From Botryococcus braunii (lineage: Eukaryota > Chlorophyta > Trebouxiophyceae): DNA of 20,000 nucleotides. The notes below the pieces were generated by a model. It was not told the origin of the DNA. It saw only the letters and a list, made by a program, of their open reading frames with translations, and did not search any database. Made by a program: the position numbers and the translations under genes. Below, one piece after another: positions 1 to 8,100 of this stretch; positions within the stretch are counted from its first letter, which is position 1; the number at the start of each line of letters is the position of its first letter. The stretch is taken from assembly GCA_002005505.1 (NCBI GenBank), contig KV908363.1:366306-386305 (forward strand), read 5' to 3'.

Positions 1-449
1 GCTGGACTCGAAAAATGTACAACAAAATGGTGCCAATGGCGCAAAGAATGGGCTTAGTCCTCAACATGAGAAGCGAGTCCTTGTACTGCTCAAGGCAATT
101 AAGCCACACCTTTTCCCCGGCACCCTTCAGGATGATGGCGAAAACCGCTGGGTCTGCAATCCACTTTTGATACTGGCTGAGCAAAGTTTCAACCTGCGCA
201 AAGCACATAGGTTAGCCTTATTTTCTCCATGGGCCACCAAGCAATGACCGTACCTGCAAGAAAAGCCTGAAAGTACAGCCTTGTACAAGGCGTACTGTAG
301 CATAGAGTGAATCAAATATAACAAGCAGTGATTCAACCATTCCCGGAATGTGATTTAAGCATTGCAACATACCATAGAGTGGTTCAGTGCATTTAATGCC
401 CTTGCCCTGCAGTTCCACACAAATATCAGAGAGCCTAATTCTGAACCGG
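1..449 (-). CDS. Unrecognised host gene, partial, two probable exons (373-449 and 1-193)
   Basis: On the minus strand an exon at 449-373 is preceded by a pyrimidine-rich tract ending in CTGCAG and followed by the donor GTATGT (372-367). A second exon at 193-1 is preceded by an acceptor ending GCGCAG (199-194) and runs off the window edge. The 179-bp intron between them starts GT and ends AG. One frame stays open through both: exon 449-373 read with a phase-2 start ends on an ATG codon, and 193-1 continues with 64 full codons. The second exon has a well-mixed composition (tract WIADPAVFAIILKGAGEKVW) and a hydrophobic stretch, PILCAIGTILLYIF, near its end that could be a membrane segment. I do not recognise the family. 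A further exon ending at 695 (donor GTATAC) would fit in phase but is weakly supported. Splicing is inferred from sequence only. Confidence 0.45.
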
Positions 450-1416
450 CTGCAGCAGACGGGAAAGGCCAGGGAGGCACCGATTTAGTGTAGCGACTCC
501 AATGCCATGCCTGTTAACCGTCAAGATCTGCACACACACTCCCAATCTGGTGGGATCAAATCAGTAGTAAGGAGCTTCAAAATCAGGATGTGGTGCTAAC
601 TTTAAACAGGTGCTCAACAGCAAGGGGCGAACCTCAGGTCCAGGTGGGGTGCTCGGTGAGCTCATGGCTCTCACACAATCACAACCCTGTATACTCCCTG
701 TCAAGCCTTTTAGAAGTTTCTGCCGGCCTTTTTGCAACCAGCCCAACCCCAATAGTCCTAATGGCCTCCCCATGCCATGTCTTCGGATGTCGAAATTACA
801 GGAGTGAAGAAAAGAATGTATACTAAAACTAGGATACACACTCGAATAAAGTAACACGATCAGACAAGTCTTTGCGTTGTAATTCAACTGTTGCTAGTTC
901 CAAGACCGTTTGCTGGTGCACCGCGGGATGTCCCGGATCGTCCGATCCAGCATGGGATTCCCAAGACTAGCTTGCTGAACTTTAGAACGTTATAGCTTGC
1001 CAAACAATGTCTCTCAGCACTCTTATTTTCCACGTGATCTGTTGCTAGCAAGAGCCTTTCGGATTGCCATGGGTGTACCGTCACTCCAGAGTACAGCCTA
1101 CTCTGGAGCGTACGTGTACTGCACGTGTTCTCTTTAAACGTGTGTGAGAAACAGCAACTGGTCTTCTTTTAAGAATGTCATGGAGTGTCTTGGCTTTTCT
1201 CAGCGTGTGTATGTAGCAATGACAAACTACGTTATTGAGAGCTTCGCATGCTTGCTCCCCCTGCCTCTGTCACTCTCCCCTCTCAGTCACTTATCTTTTT
1301 GCTTTTAGATCGAATCTCGCCGCGATTCTGCACTTTCTGCCACGGTGTATTAAAACGGTTAACCCTGCTATAGGTCGGTTCCCCTTAAGCTCTTGGCCAG
1401 CTCTGCTTTGGGAGAG
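450..1416. other. Left flank, no confident gene
   Basis: No convincing coding region. A minus-strand open frame at 561-887 may contain an upstream exon of the host gene (a Gly/Leu/Lys-rich stretch read from about 800 down to 695), but acceptor and start are unclear. Two CACGTG palindromes lie at 1031-1036 and 1122-1127, and a perfect 10-bp inverted repeat at 1084-1108. The stretch is otherwise unremarkable and may be intron or upstream sequence. Confidence 0.4.
1084..1108. repeat. Perfect 10-bp inverted repeat (hairpin)
   Basis: CTCCAGAGTA (1084-1093) and its exact complement TACTCTGGAG (1099-1108) are separated by a 5-base loop, CAGCC. It lies in the non-coding flank. No T-run follows and there is no bacterial context, so I do not call it a terminator. 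Confidence 0.6.
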
Positions 1417-1421
1417 CAGTT
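1417..1421. repeat. Target-site duplication CAGTT, left copy of gypsy element
   Basis: CAGTT lies directly left of the LTR start TGTAAAG and again directly right of the LTR end GCTACA at 14607-14611. Five bases is the usual duplication length for Ty3/gypsy integrases. It shows that both ends of the same insertion are present and fixes the element borders. Confidence 0.93.
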
Positions 1422-1584
1422 TGTAAAGTTATCCGAATTGTTTGCACCGATGAAAGTGCCAGTGTGGCCCGAGCGCCACACCGTATGTGCTAGCGCGAAG
1501 CCTAAAGAGGCTACGCCTGGCCTAATGTACCGCTTGGCATCCGACGGGGCTAACCCTGGCGGAGTCTGCCTGCCGCGCGCTACA
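1422..1584 (-). repeat. Gypsy 3' LTR, 163 bp
   Basis: By reading, it is identical over its full length to the copy at 14444-14606. On the element strand it starts TGTAGCGC and ends CTTTACA, so it has TG...CA ends. It is short for a gypsy LTR and I see no clear TATA box or polyadenylation signal in it. Confidence 0.95.
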
Positions 1585-1597
1585 TTCTCCCCCTCCT
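1585..1597 (-). promoter_or_regulatory. Gypsy polypurine tract (plus-strand DNA primer)
   Basis: On the minus strand AGGAGGGGGAGAA directly abuts the 3' LTR start TGTAGC. An uninterrupted 13-base purine run here is the expected RNase H-resistant primer for second-strand synthesis. Confidence 0.85.
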
Positions 1598-2030
1598 AGG
1601 TGACCGAGCTCCCGGGAGGCCTGCCAAAGCAAGCCGCAGTCACAGGCAGAGGTGTATAGAAGGTCACTGCCACACTTCTATACATCACACTTTGAGCCGG
1701 CGAGTCTCCTCCAGACACCAGACCGCAGCCTGGGTGTACACTTGCCTGAGGTATCTCTATGGTACGCCTAGACCAGAATCCCGCAGTGACGGGGCCCAAA
1801 GGGCAGTCGTCGGCGTGAACAAATGTACACTCCACGTGTACAGGTTCCCATGAAGAAGCAGTGAAGTTGCTAGCTTCAGGGCGGATAGTAGGGGCCGGGG
1901 CTGGACGACACTTAGCCACCAAGTCAGGGGACGTTCTGTGATCACGCGAACGTATGGGTAAACCACGACCCCCCGGTGACGCAGCTTGACAGGCTCGTGC
2001 TGCTGTGTTTCCCCTAGTCAACCTGCCCAC
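1596..2030 (-). CDS. Possible extra reading frame between pol and the 3' LTR (144 codons)
   Basis: An ATG at 2030 overlaps the end of pol by 17 bases in another frame. The frame then stays open across the whole pol-PPT interval, with its stop (TAG) lying at the start of the polypurine tract. The translation is rich in Pro, Ala, Ser and Arg, with no membrane segment, signal peptide or motif I know, so an env-like role is not supported. A stop-free run this long can arise by chance in GC-rich sequence. The region is otherwise the roughly 0.4-kb 3' untranslated part of the gypsy element. Confidence 0.2.
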   Translation of the reverse strand: MGRLTRGNTAARACQAASPGGRGLPIRSRDHRTSPDLVAKCRPAPAPTIRPEASNFTASSWEPVHVECTFVHADDCPLGPVTAGFWSRRTIEIPQASVHPGCGLVSGGDSPAQSVMYRSVAVTFYTPLPVTAACFGRPPGSSVT

Positions 2031-4004
2031 GACGGCGTGCCCCGCCTCGTGGTGCCCGTGCGTTGACTGTGTCCCAGTATCCCTTTACAACATTGGGAGC
2101 ATTTGTCAAATTCCGTTCCTCTTCCCAGGTGTCATGCTCTGACGAGTAACCCTTCCAACGGACAAGGTACTCATACTTGGGACGGCCACGTGAATTGACA
2201 CGACGGTGGTCCATTAAGGCTTCCACCTCGTACTCATCTTCCCCCTCCAGCACCTCGGCAGGTGGTGGGGGTTGCATCGAACCATCCCGCCGGTACCGTT
2301 CCAGGTTGGAGACATGAAAGACATCATGAATCCTCCATCGTGCCGGGAGGTCAAGCTCATAAGCTTGGGTACCCACACGTTTCACGACTTGGAACGGCCC
2401 TACCCAACGCGGGAGGAGCTTGGGCGTGCCCACCTTGAAACGGAGGTTCTTTGAGGAGAGGAGGACCCAGTCCCCCACACCAAATTGAACGTCCCTTCGT
2501 TTGGTGTTGGCATACTGCGCTTGTCTCGCAGTGGCCACCCGATGGGTCATCCTGGCCTCATTGATGAGGCGTTGCATGCCCTGAACAAAGTCAGACGCAC
2601 CAGGTACCCGTCTATTGGGGAGAATCGCGACTGGCAGGTGGGGGTGAAACCCGTAGTTCAGCAAAAACGGCGAGGACCCCGTGGACTCGTGATCGCAATC
2701 ATTGATCGCGAATTCTGCACAGACCAACTTCTCATCCCAATCATCCTGGGACTTGGCCACATACATGCGTAGCATGTCCTCGAGCACTCGATTCACTCTC
2801 TCAGTCTGCCCATCCGTCTGCGGATGGTAGGCTGTTGACATGGCTTGTCGAGTCCCAATGGATTGACACAAAGCTCTAGCAAAGTGGCTGGTGAAGAGCT
2901 TATCTCTATCGGACACCACCACTTGGGGAACACCGTGCAACTTCCACACATTGTCAACGTACAGCTTAGCCGTCTGCTCAGCCGTAGCCTTGGTGGTTGT
3001 GGGCATAAGATGCACCATCTTGGTCAGCTTATCCACTACGACGAAAATGGCATCATGACCCTTGCCTGTCCTAGGCAATTGGGTAATGAAATCCATAGTC
3101 ACCGTGTGCCAAGGATTCAGCGGCAACTGTAAAGGTTGCAGCAACCCCGCAGGCAAAGTGTTCCGAGCCTTGTTCTTCTGACACAAGTGGCACGTTAGCA
3201 CGTAACGTTCGATGTCAGCAAGCATGGTAGGCCACCAATAATGGCGCCTTACCAGGGCCAAGGTTTTCTTCACTCCTTGATGGCCAGCATACGGGCTATC
3301 ATGCAGTTCCTTGAGGATGTGAGCTCGCAGCCCGAAAGCATCCGGAACCACGGCCTTCCCCTCCCTTAGAAGGAAGCCGTCAAAGTCTAGCAGACCTTCA
3401 ACATTCTGCTTATCTTGGAACCATGGGTCTTGAGTATAACCCTGGACAAATTTGTCCTTCCAAGACAGAGCAACCCCGGCCGCAGCACTCCCCTCCCCCG
3501 CAGAGCGGATAGTGCCAACCAAGGCACAAAGAGAGAGCGTTGGCAGACAACGGTGCGCCGGGTGCGAACACCCACCAATCACCACGCCATTGATGATTGG
3601 ACAAGGAGCCTCATAGTCGGACGGATGCCGACTCAGAGCGTCAGCCACCACATTGGACGTGCCGGGGGCATAGTCCATGCGAAAATTGAACCTTGAAAGG
3701 AACTCTGCCCACCTGGTTTGCCGTCTACTTAAAGTAGGCAAAGTGTCCAAATAAGTGATAGCCTTGTGGTCCGTGACTACACGAAACTCAGGGGCCCCCT
3801 CTAGGTAGCACCTCCAGACTGTCAATGCATGCACCACAGCTAGAAGTTCTTGCTCCCCAGTAGGATAGTTAACCTCAGCGGGAGTCAAGCGACGACTCTC
3901 GTAGGCAACTGGGCGACCCTCCTGGTACAACACGGCCCCCAACCCTGCCAAAGACGCATCGCAATGGACCTCAAACGGCTTTGAGAAGTCAGGATACGCT
4001 AAGC
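2014..4004 (-). CDS. pol: Gypsy Pol, C-terminal part: RNase H, integrase, chromodomain (5' end cut off by copia)
   Basis: This is the downstream half of Pol. The open frame continues back into the copia LTR to 4056, but those first codons are LTR sequence. Counting residues from 4056: RNase H carries Asp33, Glu70 and Asp96 (in CDAS, EQELLA and TDH); the integrase zinc-binding HHCC is His252, His259, Cys289, Cys292; the integrase core is Asp322, Asp383, Glu419 with 35 residues between the last two; a GPY/F-like module lies near 548-557; a chromodomain at about 608-662 ends in RWKGY and DTWEEE. The chromodomain is known to direct integration by binding histone marks. The frame ends with TAG at 2014. 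All catalytic residues are present, but without the upstream half this is a fragment. Confidence 0.93.
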
Positions 4005-4009
4005 AAGGT
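4005..4009. repeat. Target-site duplication AAGGT, left copy of nested copia
   Basis: AAGGT precedes the copia LTR start TGTTGAATG and recurs directly after the 3' LTR at 11246-11250. With one copy and the insert removed, the gypsy pol frame is continuous, so the copia landed inside an existing gypsy. Confidence 0.93.
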
Positions 4010-4242
4010 TGTTGAATGAATTGGTCAATACTGTACTTAGTGACATCCCCTGTCACATGCCATCAACAGCAGTGTAAACTATAGCCGTTATAGCCCTTTA
4101 TGAACGGTATAGATCATACTCGTACCTCAATGACATAACACGTGACTTGTACGATATGCGTTCTCAATAGACATTACGTATGGTAGTACTTTAGGATCCC
4201 TGCAGTCCGAGCCATCCCTGGGCAGCCCAGGAACGGCTCGGT

Positions 4243-4383
4243 ACTTGTCCGAAGCATGTTGGTATCCTTGACCAACCTCTACTGTTGGAGAGTGCTGTGT
4301 GCTGTTCCTGGAAACGTTGTAGCGTGGACGGTTTTTCCCACAGGCTACGAAGTGACGCTGCCGTCGTGCCATCACTGCAGGTG
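4243..4383 (+). repeat. 141-bp direct repeat inside 5' LTR, copy 1
   Basis: Starts ACTTGTCCGAAGCATG and ends CACTGCAGGTG; recurs identically at 4725-4865, 482 bp downstream in the same LTR. It contains a short stem (GTTGGT, 7-base loop, ACCAAC). Confidence 0.95.
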
Positions 4384-4724
4384 TGTTTAGGATTCTCAAA
4401 GCCGTTCCAGATATGATTGTGCTCAAACATTCAGACCAGTTAGATATTACTGCTGTGTGCATTGATGAGAGTGCATGACGAGAGCGCACTGAATGTTTGA
4501 CCTCATTGAGACTTATGTTGACGTCCACCGTTGTGGCGGTAAGATAGTTTCACTGTACAAACATCACAAAGAGACCTTGCTGAGTTACTGATGAACTATT
4601 ATTGTATTCTAGTGACGTAAAGTAGACATCGCAAGGCCTCTTTGGTGCTGAACTCTGCTATCAGGCAAGGCGTAGTGTTACGTGGTCTTTAGCAAGAGTG
4701 AGAGCAGTTAAGATCATTTGTAAG

Positions 4725-4865
4725 ACTTGTCCGAAGCATGTTGGTATCCTTGACCAACCTCTACTGTTGGAGAGTGCTGTGTGCTGTTCCTGGAAACGTT
4801 GTAGCGTGGACGGTTTTTCCCACAGGCTACGAAGTGACGCTGCCGTCGTGCCATCACTGCAGGTG
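4725..4865 (+). repeat. 141-bp direct repeat inside 5' LTR, copy 2
   Basis: Identical to 4243-4383 and ends 23 bp before the LTR terminus. The matching pair in the 3' LTR lies at 10600-10740 and 11082-11222, giving four copies in the element. Confidence 0.95.
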
Positions 4866-4888
4866 ACGCCGCAAGCAGAAATGCTTGA

Positions 4889-4902
4889 GGTTATGGGCCC
4901 AC
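4889..4902 (+). promoter_or_regulatory. Copia primer-binding site, internal half of initiator tRNA-Met
   Basis: GGTTATGGGCCCAC begins at the first base after the LTR. It is the complement of the anticodon-arm segment GTGGGCCCATAACC of plant-type initiator tRNA-Met as I recall it, not of the tRNA 3' end (which would give TGGTATCAGAG). Drosophila copia and yeast Ty5 are known to prime from such a cleaved tRNA half. The following bases (to 4909) continue with partial similarity. Confidence 0.75.
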
Positions 4903-5196
4903 GCTTTCCAAGCTGAGCTTGCAGTGACGCACGACAGATTTCCAGGGAGAAAAGGGGTTTCGGACCCCGCTTCGAGACTGCGAGCTTCACTGACGAGTGA
5001 GGTCTGGCCGTTCAAACATATCGAGCTAGTCACGTAAAATTATTCCTTCTGTAGTGCTGGAAGGAATTGTTGTACAGTAGCAACTGGGCTGGGAAAGCAG
5101 AAGTACTTCTGGGACTGATCAACTCAGTGTCAGAGCTAGGAAGAAGTGCTTCCAGGGGAAGTCATTTAAGGCTTGGAGTGAAGAACTGGCTTGATC
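4903..5196 (+). other. Copia untranslated leader
   Basis: About 0.3 kb between the primer site and the first ATG of gag-pol. No ORF of note. It contains small palindromic pieces such as GAAGTACTTC. Packaging and dimerisation signals are expected here in retrotransposons, but I cannot point to one. Confidence 0.6.
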
Positions 5197-8100
5197 ATGA
5201 AAACTAGAAGCAGACAAGTGATCATGAAAACGAGAAGTAAGCGCACTGCAACGGAGTCTGGATCAGCTGGGTCTGGCTCCTCCATCAGTGCATCACCCAG
5301 CCAGCCAGCAAACTCCACTGCGCAGAGTGGAGAGATGTGCATCGCAATGACGAAAACCGGTGGCGTCGTCACCACGAATGTCAAATGTCCAGTGACTCTG
5401 GACAGAGAGGGAGTGGAATTTCCACTCTGGGATCTGGCATATGTGGCAGCCTGTGGCCTCAAAAGGTGCAAGGCAGCCATTGAAGCTCCAATGCCAGACA
5501 CAGAGGAGAATGCAGCAGCGCTCCTAATGCTGATTGAGAGCGTCCCCAAGGCGTGGGGTGCCAAGCTGGCTGCAATGCAAGTGGCAGCCAATGCCTACCA
5601 GTGGGTTCGAGAGCGTTTTACTGGAGGGGCAGACCAGGAGGTAACAGCACGCTGGCTGGAGCTCCTACACACCAGCATGGGAGAGACAGAAACGTTGGAG
5701 GACTACTACAACAGGAAGGTGGCACTCTTCCATGCACTCAAGCGAAATGGGCACTCCATCATGGAGAGAGAAGCCAAGCTGGCAATCATCAAGGGCCTGC
5801 CAGAGGAAGCGAAGGAGACTGGGATGTTCTCCTCATCTGCTGGGAAGGATCTGGAGGGACTGTGGGAGATCATCTCCACCACAGCCAAGGGACTGGGCTT
5901 CAACGACCAGGTCCCCAGAGTCACCCCTGTGGCCAGGGCAGCCATCACACCAGCCTACTCCACCACACCAGGGACTGCAAGCCCACAGGAGACCCAAGCT
6001 GGAGGCCAGGGGGGCCAAGCTTCATCGACCAAGGTGGAGGGACGGGACCGGCGTGACAACAGGCGCTGCCGCTACTGCAACAAGCTAGGCCATTTTGAGA
6101 GGAACTGCCTCAAGAAGGAGGCGGACGAGAAGATGCAACAGAACCTGCAGCAAGTCATGGCTGCAATGGCCAATCTGCTTCCGCAATTCCAAAATCAAGC
6201 GTCGGCTGCAGTGGCTCGACCTCCGGAGGGCAGCGGGAACGGCAACAACTTTTTCCCCGGGGGATATCCACCACCCTCTGGTATGTCTGCCATGATTTCT
6301 CTGAATGTCTTAACACCAACACGCGTCATGCCAGAAGCGAGAAGTTTTCTGGTGGACAGTGGAGCCACCATCCACCTAGTCAATGATCTGTCCCTGCTAC
6401 ATTCCCCCACCCTGCACAGAAATCCCATTCCTTTGCATATGGCTACGTCAGATGCCACGGGACAGATAATTGCAACTGGTTCCCTGTGCTTGAGCAGTGC
6501 AGAACAGCAACCCCTGTGGCTTCACAATGTGCATTGTGTTCCTTCAGCTACAGCTAATCTGATTTCAGTGACAGCTGCTATACGTGATGGGGCTAGTTTT
6601 GTGACAGACAGTGTGGGAAGTTACACTGGTATGCGTGGCGCTCAAAACTGGTCTTGTTCAGTTGCACAGAGAAATGGCCTGTATTTCTTGCAGAAGGTCA
6701 GTCCAGTCAGAAACCCTGCCTCTGTGTTTGTTAACACAGCCAGAGCACCAGTCGCTCATGATTGCAGATTGAGAGCACTGTGGCACAGTAGACTGGGGCA
6801 CCCAGGGGAGGTTAATATGAGGCGACTGCAGTCTGAAGATTTGGTCCTGGGCATCCCTGTATCTCTCTCCCCTTGCGCAAACTGTCACTCTTCGTGTGAA
6901 GCGTGCATTCAAGGAAAGCACAGTCGTCCCCCTTTTGGAACCAGTTCCAGAGCAGCCACTGAGCCCCTTGAGAGAATTCATTTGGACACAGTTGGCCCCA
7001 TCTCCCCTACAGCTATTACTGGGGAGCGCTTCTTTGTCACGATTGTGGATGAGGCTACGCACTACGTCATAGCCCTGGCAGTAAAAACCAAGGATGCAAT
7101 CAGCAGTGCAGTCAGAGACCTCCTGATTTTTTGGCAGAGGCAGTTGAACCGCTCTGTTAAGTGCATTCGTACTGACAGGGGGACAGAATTCCTCAACAGT
7201 ACATTGAAGGGTTTCTGTACGCAGGAGGGAATTAAATTTGAGACCTCTGCAGCATACACGCCTCAGCAAAATGGCGTTGCTGAACGGATGAACCGAACAA
7301 TCAAGGAGAAGGCCAGAACACTCATGTTGCATGCAGCTGCCAAACAGTCACTCTGGAAGGAAGCAGTGGAGACAGCCTGCATCCTGTACAATATGGGACC
7401 TGTGACTGGACGTGACAAGACGCCTTATGAAGCCTTCCATGGGGTAAAGCCCGATGTATCCCTGCTCAGGACTTTTGGCTGTCTAGCACATGTGCACATA
7501 CCTGATCACCAAAGGGGAGTGTTTGAGTCTAAGACCTCCCCTGGTCTCTTCACAGGGTATTCCAGTGTGTCAAAGGCATATAGAATTTATATGGGAAACG
7601 GGATTTGGAAAGAAAGCAGAGATGTTACCTTTCTGGAGCACTTAAGGGGCGCAGACAGAGTGGGGCTTAGCACCATGTCTCCTGTGAGTCCAAATGCAGT
7701 CCAGCAGCCCTTTGCCTTGCCTTTTGTACAACAGGAGGGCCAGCAGTCCTTGGGTCAGTTGTCTTTTTGGGACTCAGATGATCCTGAGCCTCTCTGCAAC
7801 CGAGAGGTCAACGTGCAGCAGTCCGGACCTGACTCCCCCTGTGCAACCACCCCCTGTGCAACTACCCCATGTGCAATCAACCCCTGTGAGAATTCTGAGA
7901 CTACAAGTGTCAACGTGGACGGGGAGCCCACTTCCTCGGAGCTGAGCCATACGCAGTCCGGCCACAGCTGGTCCGTACTCGGACACATGGAGAACCTGGC
8001 GCGAGGAGGCGAGGAGACCAAGTCACACATGCAACGTTTGAATAATGTGCAAGAATGTGTTCGAATGGAAGTTGGGGCCATGGGTGTCCGAGGGCAAGAC

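Larger units (their letters stand above)
4010..4888 (+). repeat. Copia 5' LTR, 879 bp
   Basis: Matches 10367-11245 base for base by reading. It begins TGTTGAATG and ends GCTTGA, so the 3' end is GA rather than the usual CA; the border is fixed by the AAGGT duplication and by the primer site that follows at once. The last 17 bases hold a hairpin (CAAGCA, loop GAAA, TGCTTG; 4872-4887). A 141-bp segment occurs twice inside the LTR. Confidence 0.95.

Noticed and set aside
4010..4056. Apparent N-terminus of the gypsy RNase H/integrase frame starting at 4056
   Set aside because: These codons are copia LTR sequence read by chance in phase. The real gypsy frame begins at the insertion point.
4127..4528. 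133-codon minus-strand open frame, repeated exactly at 10484-10885
   Set aside because: It lies inside the copia LTRs, antisense to the element. The two copies are identical only because the LTRs are, and the product has no recognisable domain.
4243..4865. CRISPR-like array from repeated units
   Set aside because: Only two long (141-bp) copies per LTR, spacing far too large, no cas genes, eukaryotic transposon context.
4889..4909. Possible initiator tRNA-Met gene or fragment
   Set aside because: Only the anticodon-arm complement is present, at the exact LTR border. No acceptor or T arm follows, so it is a primer site.
5553..6088. Plus-strand open frames of 167 and 118 codons overlapping Gag
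   Set aside because: Out-of-frame shadows of Gag with biased Gly/His/Pro composition; the Gag frame has the zinc knuckle and continues into pol.
6658..7332. 224-codon minus-strand open frame within the copia integrase region
   Set aside because: Antisense shadow of a strongly supported integrase coding sequence; no independent motif.
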